Shown: positions 1-7,134, counted from the first letter of the stretch. The stretch is DNA of 7,848 bases from Porticoccaceae bacterium UBA1117 (GCA_002313335.1 DCBC01000055.1:1-7848); one strand, 5' to 3'. Made by a program: numbers and translations. The notes: a model not told the origin generated them from the letters alone.

Positions 1-126
1 GAGCAAAGGCGCGATAACTGGAGCAATCCAATCACGTGTCACGGTCCATCGTGGCGCAAGGACTAGCCCTGCCCAACCGGACAGGGCAATCGCAGTACAT
101 ATGCTAAAAATTTGGTCTGCTGTCAT
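1..126 (-). CDS. ABA4-like (DUF4281) membrane protein, N-terminal fragment
   Basis: Only the first 42 codons are present; the gene runs off the left edge. The start is the ATG at 126-124, preceded on the minus strand by an AGGGAA ribosome-binding motif about 9 bases upstream. The peptide opens MTADQIFSICTAIALSG and continues with W-A-G-L-V-L-A-P-R-W. A short polar N-terminus, a hydrophobic helix at about residues 6-25 and then LAPRW is the opening I recall for the ABA4-like/DUF4281 family. That family consists of small multi-helix inner-membrane proteins named after plant ABA4, which is needed for neoxanthin formation. The role of the bacterial members is not established, so no reaction is assigned. 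The family call rests on a short stretch and could be wrong, but the start and the membrane helix are clear. Confidence 0.7.
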   Translation of the reverse strand, partial: MTADQIFSICTAIALSGWAGLVLAPRWTVTRDWIAPVIAPLL

Positions 127-686
127 AATTGTGTTCCCTATCTGTTTTGTCAGTTATTGGCCCAAACTCATGGGTAGATTACGGTAAAGGCTTGTCTCTT
201 ATATTTTGCCTAGCAACGCTAGTAGTACCTAGCTCAATAGCCCTCTTTTGGTCAATTTGATCGTTTCCTTTTTACTAGTAGGTTGCAGTATTTCTACAAT
301 CAAGTAGTACAATAGTAGAAAAATAATTAATAGTAACTAGGCTGTGACAAATCGGTATCCAAAGGTATAGGCCTGTTTGCAACGGTATGACTTAGATCGT
401 ATTGTTAGTGATTTTATTGAGCATAAAAATAGGTAATGTGATGTAGGCGAAAAACACGACTTAATAGCTCATAGAGGTTTAATTCTTGGATGTAAGGTGT
501 ATTTAATTTAGCTATCATTCTGACTATCTATGTAATAGTAAATCAACATACCATAGTCTCGGCGAGTTTTCATAATACCTAACCAATTAGTGCTTTCCGC
601 GACTCCAACCAGATTGACTGAAGATTTGATGACCAAAATCAGCTGCGCCGGGCACCCTGCCAAGCAAGTGAATCCTAGAAAACGGT
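127..686. other. gene-free AT-rich stretch between ABA4-like gene and tRNA-Arg
   Basis: About 560 bases without a convincing coding region on either strand; plus-strand ATGs reach a stop within a few codons, or run only into the tRNA. Visible structure is modest. There is a GCTAG/CTAGC dyad at 218-233 and a 7-bp dyad TTTCTAC/GTAGAAA at 291-297 and 315-321. The 8-mer AGTAGTAC occurs at 221-228 and again at 303-310. The left part must carry the promoter of the ABA4-like gene, but I cannot identify convincing -35/-10 boxes. A minus-strand frame stays open for about 58 codons from the tRNA 3' end to a TAA at 510-508, but it has only a late ATG at 573. Confidence 0.6.
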
Positions 687-761
687 TGGTGGGCTCGGCA
701 GGAATCGAACCTGCATCTAAGACTTAGGAGGTCCCTATTCTATCCATTGAACTACGAGCCC
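687..761 (-). tRNA. tRNA-Arg (anticodon CCU)
   Basis: Read on the minus strand this folds as a complete cloverleaf of 75 nt including an encoded CCA (689-687). The acceptor stem GGGCTCG (761-755) pairs with CGAGCCC (697-691), and the discriminator is A at 690. The T arm has stem GCAGG/CCTGC around the TTCGAAT loop. The anticodon stem GGGAC/GTCTT contains two G-U pairs and carries the loop CTCCTAA, so the anticodon is CCT at 728-726, reading the rare arginine codon AGG. The gene lies downstream of HMG-CoA reductase on the same strand and has its own -10-like box just upstream. No repeat of its 3' end is visible elsewhere in the window. Confidence 0.96.
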
Positions 762-772
762 AGGGGATGCGC

Positions 773-778
773 ATTATA
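773..778 (-). promoter_or_regulatory. candidate -10 box of tRNA-Arg
   Basis: A perfect TATAAT on the minus strand, 11 bases before the first base of the tRNA, followed by the GC-rich stretch GCGCATCCCC. The spacing would give a very short precursor leader, and a GC-rich discriminator is typical of stable-RNA promoters under stringent control. No good -35 hexamer lies 16-18 bases upstream; a TTGACT lies only 4 bases before the TATAAT, which is too close. The tRNA may therefore also be reached by readthrough from HMG-CoA reductase. Confidence 0.45.
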
Positions 779-820
779 GTGCAGTCAACCATAATTGCTA
801 TCATGCGCAACGACTTTATA

Positions 821-1993
821 TTACCGATTGCGTCCCAAAGCGTCATGACTAGTCACCCAGTCACCGGCCAACACTGCGCTCATAAGTGAGATTTCACCCG
901 CCATGACTGTGGCACCAATAATTTCTGCTAGTTTGTTGACCTTTCCAGCCCCACTACAGCCAAGCATTTTCAAGCACTCTTGCTGTGTAGGTAAACCCGT
1001 ACCACCACCATACGTAGCAACAATTAACGAGGGTATTGTAATCGAAAGATAATAATTACCGTCGTGATCGATATCAGCGTAAGCAATGGCTGCAGAGGAC
1101 TCTGCAACGTTAGCAACATCTTGTCCAGTTGCTATAAACGTTGCTGTAATGCCATTTGCTGAGTGTGCCCCAGTATTTACAGACCCTGCGAGAAATGCAC
1201 CTACCTGACTAATAGAGCGGGCTTTAAACAATACTTCGGCGGTGACACCCATGACTTTTTCAAGTAATGCGCTAGGGATGGTAACTTCAGCGATAACTCG
1301 CTTACCGCGTGTATGCAGAGTATTGAGCTGTGAGTGCTTTTTATCAGTATCCATGGACCCTGAAAGCATATATCGCTGAATACCTGGATAATTAGCCATA
1401 ATCCACTCACAGGCAACAAACGTCGCCTTGCCAACCATGTTCTGTCCCGCCGCATCACCCGTGGTGTAATTAAATCTTAGGTAACGCATGCGTGCCGCAG
1501 CAAATTGTTGAATGTTTCGCAGCTTACCTGATGAGGTTGTCGTTTCAGCCTGCGCAGCAATCTCATCGAAGTTGTCATCAACCCAAACACCAAAATCTCG
1601 TGCCTCGCGCGCATCCTCAAAAATAAAGACCGGCGCTCGCTGCATGGCATCATCTACAACAGACACCTTCACTCCGCCTGCGGCGCGCAATAAACTAGCG
1701 CCGCGATTATAGCTAGCAACCAGAGTTCCCTCGCTCGTCGCCATAGGGACGTAAAACTCCCCTTGAGCGTGCTCACCATTGACTAATAAAGGCCCTATAA
1801 GACCTAAAGGCACTTGCGCAACGCCAATAAAATTCTCAATATTACCCGCTGTAACAGCAGGATCAATGGAGTAATGGCCGATATTATCTAGGGAAGATGC
1901 GGTCTTCTCGCTCGCAAAATCTCGCCGCTTCTGAGCCATCTCTTCTGAATAGTCATTTTCACTGTTTCTCGGAATTTTGTTAGTCAAGATCAT
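821..1993 (-). CDS. mvaA: hydroxymethylglutaryl-CoA reductase, class I type, soluble
   Basis: Predicted to reduce HMG-CoA to mevalonate with NADPH in the cytoplasm. The 390-residue protein is essentially the class I catalytic domain with no membrane segment. Landmarks: ENFIG at 53-57; MATSEGTLVASYNRGA at 84-99 with the catalytic Glu at E88; TGDAAGQNM at 178-186; SGSMDTDKK at 211-219 with the catalytic Lys at K218; GQDVANVAESS at 290-300 with the catalytic Asp at D292; GGGTGLPTQQECL at 329-341; and VTSH at 380-383 with the catalytic His at H383 near the C-terminus. The E-G...NRG and TDKK motifs match class I, not the class II catabolic enzyme of Pseudomonas mevalonii. All four catalytic residues are present, so it should be active. 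No other mevalonate-pathway gene is in the window. The ATG at 1993 directly abuts an AGGGG motif, so translation may start at the TTG two codons later. The symbol is the common one for bacterial HMG-CoA reductases. Confidence 0.95.
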   Translation of the reverse strand: MILTNKIPRNSENDYSEEMAQKRRDFASEKTASSLDNIGHYSIDPAVTAGNIENFIGVAQVPLGLIGPLLVNGEHAQGEFYVPMATSEGTLVASYNRGASLLRAAGGVKVSVVDDAMQRAPVFIFEDAREARDFGVWVDDNFDEIAAQAETTTSSGKLRNIQQFAAARMRYLRFNYTTGDAAGQNMVGKATFVACEWIMANYPGIQRYMLSGSMDTDKKHSQLNTLHTRGKRVIAEVTIPSALLEKVMGVTAEVLFKARSISQVGAFLAGSVNTGAHSANGITATFIATGQDVANVAESSAAIAYADIDHDGNYYLSITIPSLIVATYGGGTGLPTQQECLKMLGCSGAGKVNKLAEIIGATVMAGEISLMSAVLAGDWVTSHDALGRNR

Positions 1994-1998
1994 CCCCT
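1994..1998 (-). promoter_or_regulatory. ribosome-binding motif of HMG-CoA reductase, start-deciding
   Basis: On the minus strand AGGGG sits with no spacer before the ATG at 1993-1991, but exactly 6 bases before an in-frame TTG at 1987-1985. Standard Shine-Dalgarno spacing therefore favours the TTG (a 388-residue product), whereas the ATG is the stronger start codon. The two products differ by only two residues. Confidence 0.4.
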
Positions 1999-2005
1999 GC
2001 TTTAG

Positions 2006-2011
2006 ATTATA
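2006..2011 (-). promoter_or_regulatory. candidate -10 box of HMG-CoA reductase
   Basis: A perfect TATAAT on the minus strand, ending 12 bases before the ATG at 1993. Transcription starting 6-7 bases downstream would leave a leader of only about half a dozen bases (about 12 if the TTG is the start). No good -35 hexamer is visible at the expected distance, so the promoter is weak, activator-dependent, or the match is due to chance in AT-rich DNA. Confidence 0.35.
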
Positions 2012-2075
2012 ATTTTAGTGGATGGCACAAAGATCCCTTTTTATGCCATTTTTTGATTTTACGCAGCACCCATAA

Positions 2076-2099
2076 TGGACACTTTTGTGTCATTGTCCA
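2076..2099. promoter_or_regulatory. inverted repeat between divergent HMG-CoA reductase and rsmE-like genes
   Basis: TGGACA (2076-2081) and TGTCCA (2094-2099) are perfect inverted half-sites separated by 12 bases. Nested in them is a second dyad, GACAC-TTTT-GTGTC (2078-2091). It is not followed by a T-run in either direction, so it does not look like a terminator. It lies about 65 bp upstream of the candidate -10 box of HMG-CoA reductase and about 170 bp upstream of the rsmE-like start. An operator for a dimeric regulator of the reductase gene is the simplest reading; the regulator is unknown. The rest of the 1994-2267 gap shows an imperfect ATGAC/GTCAT dyad at 2149-2180 and nothing else clear. 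Confidence 0.35.
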
Positions 2100-2267
2100 A
2101 GCTTATCTATGCAATAACAGACGACCGATTGGTTTTACACACTCTTAAATGACTGATCGCCCATTATATTGGCTCGTCATTGTATTGAACGATCAAAGAA
2201 CTCGATAAATCAAAGATTATAAAAAACATCATTTTCTGCGCTGGTCGATATAGATTACAATTAAGTC

Positions 2268-2978
2268 ATGAATTTAATGCTTATAAAATGTGAACATATC
2301 CAAAACAACTTAACTAAGATAGTCGGGCGACAGCTTACTCATCTAAATGAGGTCCAGAGGCTTGTAAAAGGTGACACAGTTCGAGTTGGAGAGGTAAACG
2401 GTGCCATAGGAACGGGTACAATAATCTCTATTGATAAACAGACCGCTATGATTGAAGTAAATCTTACTTTGAGGCCACCAGCACCCCTTCCTATAACAGT
2501 AATATTGGCCCTACCGAGACCTAAAATGCTAAGGCGCATCTTGCAAACTATCGCCGCCATGGGGGTAAAAAACGTGTATTTGGTTAACGCCAGTCGCGTC
2601 GAAAAAAGTTTTTGGCAGTCTCCGCTACTGGCGCCAGAATCCATAGAGGAGCAGCTAATTTTGGGCTTAGAGCAGTCTAGAGATACTCTGCTTCCAGCGG
2701 TACATTTGCGTAAGTTATTTAAACCTTTTGTAGAAGACGAGCTAGCGGGTATTGTCGGTGAGTCAACCGCCATCGTTGCCCACCCAATTTCTGAACAACG
2801 TTGTCCAATCGACTGCCAAGTTCCAATTACCCTTGCTATTGGCCCTGAGGGTGGATTTATCCCTTTTGAAATCGAAAAGTTAGTTCAAGCAGGCTTTGAC
2901 CCTGTTCACCTTGGCCGTCGAATACTGCGGGTCGAAAATGCTGTTCCTGCTCTACTCAGTCGACTCTATCCTGCTTGA
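2268..2978 (+). CDS. rsmE: RsmE-family rRNA uridine N3-methyltransferase
   Basis: SPOUT-class, SAM-dependent methyltransferase of the RsmE family, whose E. coli founder methylates N3 of U1498 in 16S rRNA in the small subunit. At 236 residues it has the normal length. Residues 1-70 form the PUA-like RNA-binding part, with THLNEVQRLVKGDTVRVG at 24-41. The C-terminal trefoil-knot domain carries IGPEGGFIPFEIEKL at 191-205 and LGRRILRVENAV at 215-226, the SAM-binding knot. The segment from ALPRPKMLRR (81-90) through VEKSFWQSPLL (111-121) to FKPFVEDEL (151-159) matches a clade I recall from Pseudomonas as a second RsmE-like protein beside canonical RsmE, so U1498 need not be the true target. The ATG at 2268 fits the family N-terminus (MNLxL), although no Shine-Dalgarno motif precedes it. 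Its last 13 bp overlap the convergent GNAT gene. Confidence 0.9.
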   Translation: MNLMLIKCEHIQNNLTKIVGRQLTHLNEVQRLVKGDTVRVGEVNGAIGTGTIISIDKQTAMIEVNLTLRPPAPLPITVILALPRPKMLRRILQTIAAMGVKNVYLVNASRVEKSFWQSPLLAPESIEEQLILGLEQSRDTLLPAVHLRKLFKPFVEDELAGIVGESTAIVAHPISEQRCPIDCQVPITLAIGPEGGFIPFEIEKLVQAGFDPVHLGRRILRVENAVPALLSRLYPA

Positions 2979-3433
2979 GCTGTGCTCTCTTCAAACATCA
3001 GATATTCACACACATGCATTCCGCATTCTCGATAAGTCGCATGAGCATTTGTATTGTCCGTTTCAGCATATAGCCGAAAGCCGCAAACAGGCATGGGCTG
3101 CGTGAGAGCCATCCGCTTTAATTCAGCATACATTGCTCTGTACAGTCCCTTTCGACGGTAATCCTGTTTTACATAAACCGATTGAATCCACCAAAACAGT
3201 CCGTTACGCCAATCAGACCATTCGTAGGTAACCATAAGACTCGCAGCAGCCTGACCATCGACCTCTGCTACTAAATAAAAACCAAACTGAGGGCGCTCAA
3301 AGAGTCCCTGCACACCCAGTTGGGCCGCTTTTGGATCAAGTACTTTATTTTCAGTCTCTAGTGCCATTGCACAATTATGTTGAGTTAACATAGATGCATC
3401 TTGCTGTGCGTCCGCCACACGAATATTTATCAT
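2966..3433 (-). CDS. GNAT-family N-acetyltransferase
   Basis: A single-domain GNAT protein of 155 residues, predicted to transfer an acetyl group from acetyl-CoA to an unidentified amine, small molecule or protein N-terminus. The acetyl-CoA-binding motif A is at about residues 85-105 (SVYVKQDYRRKGLYRAMY); its R-R-K-G-L-Y variant keeps the pyrophosphate-binding loop. Motif B follows at 121-139 (LYAETDNTNAHATYRECGM), with the usual Asn and Tyr near the fold's end. Residues 51-70 give the central strands. There is no signal peptide or membrane segment. The ATG at 3433-3431 has AAAGG about 9 bases upstream. It converges on the rsmE-like gene with a 13-bp overlap of the two coding ends and diverges from pabB, so it is probably transcribed alone. 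The substrate cannot be told from sequence. Confidence 0.88.
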   Translation of the reverse strand: MINIRVADAQQDASMLTQHNCAMALETENKVLDPKAAQLGVQGLFERPQFGFYLVAEVDGQAAASLMVTYEWSDWRNGLFWWIQSVYVKQDYRRKGLYRAMYAELKRMALTQPMPVCGFRLYAETDNTNAHATYRECGMHVCEYLMFEESTAQAG

Positions 3434-3498
3434 TCAATTAAACCTTTTTTAATAAGGCTGACAAGATGAATGAATCGTACAAAGGTGTCAAATGAAGA

Positions 3499-3527
3499 TT
3501 GCGTGTAGCCTTGTAAATCCATAGAGT
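3499..3527 (+). promoter_or_regulatory. weak candidate promoter of pabB
   Basis: TTGCGT (3499-3504) and TAGAGT (3522-3527) are separated by 17 bases, the optimal distance, but match consensus at only 3 and 4 of 6 positions. It is the best pair I can find in the 152-bp gap between the divergent GNAT and pabB genes and would give a leader of about 50 bases. Confidence 0.2.
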
Positions 3528-3570
3528 ATCGATCATTACATGTATCAAGCCTTCGGGCAGGACAGTTCAA

Positions 3571-3580
3571 AAGGGCCCTT
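3571..3580 (+). promoter_or_regulatory. ribosome-binding site of pabB within a 10-bp palindrome
   Basis: AAGGG at 3571-3575 precedes the GTG at 3586 by 10 bases and supports that start over the first in-frame ATG at 3658, which would delete conserved N-terminal sequence. The motif is half of the perfect palindrome AAGGGCCCTT. Confidence 0.5.
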
Positions 3581-3585
3581 AACCA

Positions 3586-5007
3586 GTGAAGTCAATTACT
3601 CGTCATGAAATATCCTATGTCGCGGACTGCTCTGTGCTGTTCGAGAAAATCAGTGATATGCCTGAGGCGATATGGCTGGATAGTGGAAAACCAGCAAGCC
3701 TGCAGGGTAATCTAGATATTATGTCTAGCGCTGCTGACATAATTATTGAAACACGAGGTAGTCACTCGACAGTGACTGACGCCAACAAAACGCGCATCTC
3801 AGACGATGACCCCTTTAAAATAGCGCAGGATGTCCTCGATCCATTGCTACCGTTAGATGCGTGCTATGAGGACCTTCCATTCACTGGCGGGCTCATAGGA
3901 TTTTTCGGCTATGATTTAGGCCGGCGTCTCATTGATATGCCCAATAAAGCCAAAAGCCTAGTGGACCTTCCTGACATGCGTATTGGCAGATTTTTATGGG
4001 CCCTCACTGTGCACCATGATACCAAAACCGCTGAAGCTGTCTTCCATGAATACTGTCCCGACACACTTAAGTCTGATGTCCTTAAGAGGCTTTGCGACTC
4101 TCCAGCTAATGGGGAAGCAAAGGAACAAGACTTTAGACTAACGCATTCATTTACAGCTACTACTAGTAAAACGGAATATGTAGAGGCCATTGCCACAATA
4201 AAACGTTACATAAATAGTGGAGATTGCTACCAAACTAATTTTACTCAACACTTTTCTGCACCCTATGAGGGTGACGAATGGAGGGCCTATAAACGTTTAC
4301 GCAAGGCTACTGCGTCACCCTACTCCGCTTTTTGGCGCTGGCCTAGCCAGGCATTATTATCAATGTCTCCTGAACGGTTCTTAAAAATATTACCGCAAAA
4401 GATGAGTAATACTTTATTGGTAGAAACTAAGCCTATCAAAGGTACCATGCCAAGAGGAAAGTCTCCCCAAGAAGATTTTAAGAATGAGGAGATACTGCGT
4501 AATAGCCCAAAAGATCGAGCAGAAAACGTTATGATCGTAGATTTACTGCGTAATGATATTAGTAAAAATTGCACTGCCGGAACAGTAAAAACACCCCTGC
4601 TATTTGCACTAGAAAGCTTTCCTAACGTTCACCATCTTGTTAGTACCGTGACAGGTGATCTCTTACCTGAAAGCTCTCCACTTAAGTTGCTGCGCGATTG
4701 CTTTCCGGGTGGCTCAATTACGGGAGCTCCAAAGAAGCGGGCAATGGAAATTATTGAAGAGTTAGAACCGCTTAGACGTTCTATTTATTGCGGTAGTATT
4801 GGATATCTTAGCGCCAACAATCATATGGATATGAATATTGCTATTCGCACTATAGTTGCATCTGACAAGGTAATGCATTGCTGGGGAGGCGGAGGAATCG
4901 TTGCTGATTCTGTAGCCGAAAATGAATTTACTGAATCACTTGATAAAATTAAGCTACTACTCACGACACTCGAAGATTCAATGGATAAACCTTCCCCAAG
5001 GACCTAA
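3586..5007 (+). CDS. pabB: aminodeoxychorismate synthase component I (PabB)
   Basis: Large subunit of aminodeoxychorismate synthase. It aminates chorismate to 4-amino-4-deoxychorismate using ammonia from the glutaminase PabA, the first committed step to p-aminobenzoate and folate in the cytoplasm. At 473 residues it has normal length. An N-terminal anthranilate-synthase-I-like domain (about 10-140, with LPFTGGLIGFFGYDLGRR at 97-114) precedes the chorismate-binding domain (about 195-460). PIKGT at 283-287 carries the lysine (K285) that forms the covalent intermediate in PabB; TrpE has PIAGT here, so this is PabB and not anthranilate synthase. Other landmarks are SPERF 261-265, RAENVMIVDLLRND 311-324, DCFPGGSITGAPKKRAMEII 371-390, and GGGGIVADS 434-442 followed by E-x-E-F-T-E with Mg-binding acids. 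The start is GTG. PabA is not fused or adjacent and must be encoded elsewhere. It is convergent with recQ; no terminator is obvious in the 137-bp gap. Confidence 0.96.
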   Translation: MKSITRHEISYVADCSVLFEKISDMPEAIWLDSGKPASLQGNLDIMSSAADIIIETRGSHSTVTDANKTRISDDDPFKIAQDVLDPLLPLDACYEDLPFTGGLIGFFGYDLGRRLIDMPNKAKSLVDLPDMRIGRFLWALTVHHDTKTAEAVFHEYCPDTLKSDVLKRLCDSPANGEAKEQDFRLTHSFTATTSKTEYVEAIATIKRYINSGDCYQTNFTQHFSAPYEGDEWRAYKRLRKATASPYSAFWRWPSQALLSMSPERFLKILPQKMSNTLLVETKPIKGTMPRGKSPQEDFKNEEILRNSPKDRAENVMIVDLLRNDISKNCTAGTVKTPLLFALESFPNVHHLVSTVTGDLLPESSPLKLLRDCFPGGSITGAPKKRAMEIIEELEPLRRSIYCGSIGYLSANNHMDMNIAIRTIVASDKVMHCWGGGGIVADSVAENEFTESLDKIKLLLTTLEDSMDKPSPRT

Positions 5008-5144
5008 GCCAAGCTCCAGAGTCTTCGATGGATTGCTAAAGCATAAAAGTAACCCAAGTGACAGAATAAAGTTGACTTCAGACTTGGCTACTACTCAAAT
5101 TACAGTGCCTAATCATGCTTAACCGCAGATGCCATTAAAGACGT

Positions 5145-6941
5145 CTAGGCCGCTAAATGTTTGTTAATTGCGCTCAAAAAAACAGCGCCGTATTTATCTA
5201 ATTTGCGGGCACCGACGCCACTTAACTGAGAAAATTCTGGTAGGCTTTGCGGCATGGTCACGCACATTTCCTGCAATGTGCTGTCATGAAATATGACGTA
5301 GGGTGGCACGCCCTGCTCATCTGCTAATTCCCTACGACAATTGCGCAGTGTTTCCCAAAGGGCCACATCTATATCCACTGGTAACTGAGATTTAGTTGTA
5401 CGTTTAGCGTCTTGCTGTTTAACATCTTTACGCAGTTCAATATGTTCCTCACCGCGCAAAAGTGGCCTGCACTTCTCTTCTAACCTCAGTGCACCAAAGC
5501 GCTCTAAATCAACGCTCAAATAACCCCTCGCCACTAGCTGTCTAAATACCGAGCGCCATTGATTATTGTCTAGTTCGCTCCCCACACCGTAGGTAGATAG
5601 TTGATGATGGTTGTTGTGTTTGATTTTATCAATATCGGCACCCCTCAACACATCGACTAAATAGTTAACCCCAAAACGTTGCTCGGTGCGATAACAAGCG
5701 CTCAAAGCCATTCGCGCCGCTTGTGTGCCATCCCAAGTGGGCACAGGTTTTAAGCAGGTATCACAGTTACCACACGGCTGATCTAGTTCATCATCAAAGT
5801 AGTCTAGGAGCGCTTGTCGTCGGCAGGTTGTTATCTCGCATAACCCGAGCATCGCATTTAGGCGGTGTTGCTCCGCACGCTTGTGTTCTTCGCTACCTTC
5901 AGAGCTCTCCATCATTTGCCGCAGTTTTATAACATCTTGCAAGCCGTATATCATCCAAGCGTTGGCGGGTAATCCGTCACGCCCAGCACGACCGGTTTCT
6001 TGATAATAAGATTCCACCGTTTTAGGTAAATCTAGGTGAGCCACAAAGCGCACATCAGGCTTATCAATACCCATGCCAAAGGCTACGGTAGCCACTATAA
6101 TCACACTTTCTTCACGTAAAAATCGAGCTTGATGGTTGGCTCGAATCTTTGCGTCTAAGCCAGCATGATATGGCAGCGCATTGAAGCCTTGCCCTTGCAG
6201 CCAAAAGGCAATATCTTCAGTTTTTTTACGTGATAGACAATAAATAATACCGGCGTCGTGGGCATGTTGCTCTGTCAAAAATTGCTGTAACTGCTGCTTT
6301 GGGTTGTGCTTTAACCCAATAGTATAAGCAATATTAGGCCGATCAAACCCAGAGACAAACTGGCGAGCACCACCAAGATCTAAGCGATTAACAATCTCTT
6401 TTCGAGTACGTGCATCGGCGGTTGCAGTAAGTGCTATGCGCGGAATCTCTGGAAACTGTTCATGCAAAATACCTAACTGTAGATAATCGGCTCTGAAATC
6501 ATGACCCCATTGCGAGACACAATGCGCTTCATCAATAGCAAATAAGGCGATTGATGAACGTTTTATTAAATTGAGCATACGCTCTTGTTTGAGCCTCTCC
6601 GGCGCAACATAGAGTAAATCTAGCTGACCCGCCAGTAACGCTTGCTCAATGTTATGCGCCTCATCAAGTGATAACGTAGAATTTAGATAACTCGCCTTAA
6701 CCCCAAGCTGACGAAGCGCATCTACCTGATCTTGCATAAGGGCAATAAGTGGTGAGACAACAATACCGCAGCCATCGCGAACCAGAGCCGGTATTTGATA
6801 GCACAGCGATTTACCGCCACCGGTTGGCATCAGTACCAAAGCATCTCCACCAGCCACGAGGGTATCAATAATGTCTTTTTGAGGAGCACGAAACGATGGA
6901 TAACCGAAGGTAGACTCTAGAACAGTTTGGGCATTAATCAT
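5145..6941 (-). CDS. recQ: ATP-dependent DNA helicase RecQ
   Basis: 3'-to-5' superfamily 2 DNA helicase acting in recombination repair and stalled-fork processing. Numbering from the chosen start (598 residues, close to the roughly 610 of E. coli RecQ): Walker A TGGGKS 40-45; DEAH box 137-140 inside IDEAHCVSQWGHDFR; TATAD 172-176; ATVAFGMGIDKPDVRF 284-299; motif VI QETGRAGRDG 314-323; zinc cysteines C373, C390, C393 and C396; a winged-helix region at about 402-500; and an HRDC domain at about 520-598 ending near LSGVGARKLDKYG. All catalytic motifs are intact. The frame stays open to an ATG at 7034, but those 31 extra residues do not resemble RecQ, so I start at the ATG at 6941-6939. No good ribosome-binding motif precedes it, and a GTG three codons upstream is an alternative. 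Confidence 0.96.
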   Translation of the reverse strand: MINAQTVLESTFGYPSFRAPQKDIIDTLVAGGDALVLMPTGGGKSLCYQIPALVRDGCGIVVSPLIALMQDQVDALRQLGVKASYLNSTLSLDEAHNIEQALLAGQLDLLYVAPERLKQERMLNLIKRSSIALFAIDEAHCVSQWGHDFRADYLQLGILHEQFPEIPRIALTATADARTRKEIVNRLDLGGARQFVSGFDRPNIAYTIGLKHNPKQQLQQFLTEQHAHDAGIIYCLSRKKTEDIAFWLQGQGFNALPYHAGLDAKIRANHQARFLREESVIIVATVAFGMGIDKPDVRFVAHLDLPKTVESYYQETGRAGRDGLPANAWMIYGLQDVIKLRQMMESSEGSEEHKRAEQHRLNAMLGLCEITTCRRQALLDYFDDELDQPCGNCDTCLKPVPTWDGTQAARMALSACYRTEQRFGVNYLVDVLRGADIDKIKHNNHHQLSTYGVGSELDNNQWRSVFRQLVARGYLSVDLERFGALRLEEKCRPLLRGEEHIELRKDVKQQDAKRTTKSQLPVDIDVALWETLRNCRRELADEQGVPPYVIFHDSTLQEMCVTMPQSLPEFSQLSGVGARKLDKYGAVFLSAINKHLAA

Positions 6942-7134
6942 GGCATGCACTATACGCCAAGATGAGTTGTAGTTTGTAAAATAAACGAGTCTATATTCGC
7001 TAATTAGACACGCGGGTCTCACCGATATTGCCACAGGTATTTAGTGCTGGTTTATACAGCAAGCGTTACAAAACGACCAAAGTTTCTCTATTTCCAGCGT
7101 TACATGGCTAATATAATTGGTTTTATCTAAAAGT

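Noticed and set aside
508..686. Minus-strand open frame of about 58 codons between tRNA 3' end and a TAA, ending with a 21-codon stretch from an ATG at 573 (MKTRRDYGML...)
   Set aside because: No start codon near its beginning, no ribosome-binding motif, no recognised family, and a 58-codon stop-free run is expected by chance somewhere in six frames of this length.
687..761. tRNA 3' end as an attachment site with a direct repeat
   Set aside because: No second copy of the tRNA 3' sequence and no integrase gene is visible in the window.
5007..5089. AGCCAAG/CTTGGCT inverted arms after pabB, considered as a bidirectional terminator
   Set aside because: The arms are only 7 bp with a 69-base loop and no adjacent T-run in either direction.
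6942..7034. Upstream ATG giving a 31-residue N-terminal extension of RecQ
   Set aside because: The extension has no similarity to RecQ N-termini and the protein from the ATG at 6941 already has the family length.
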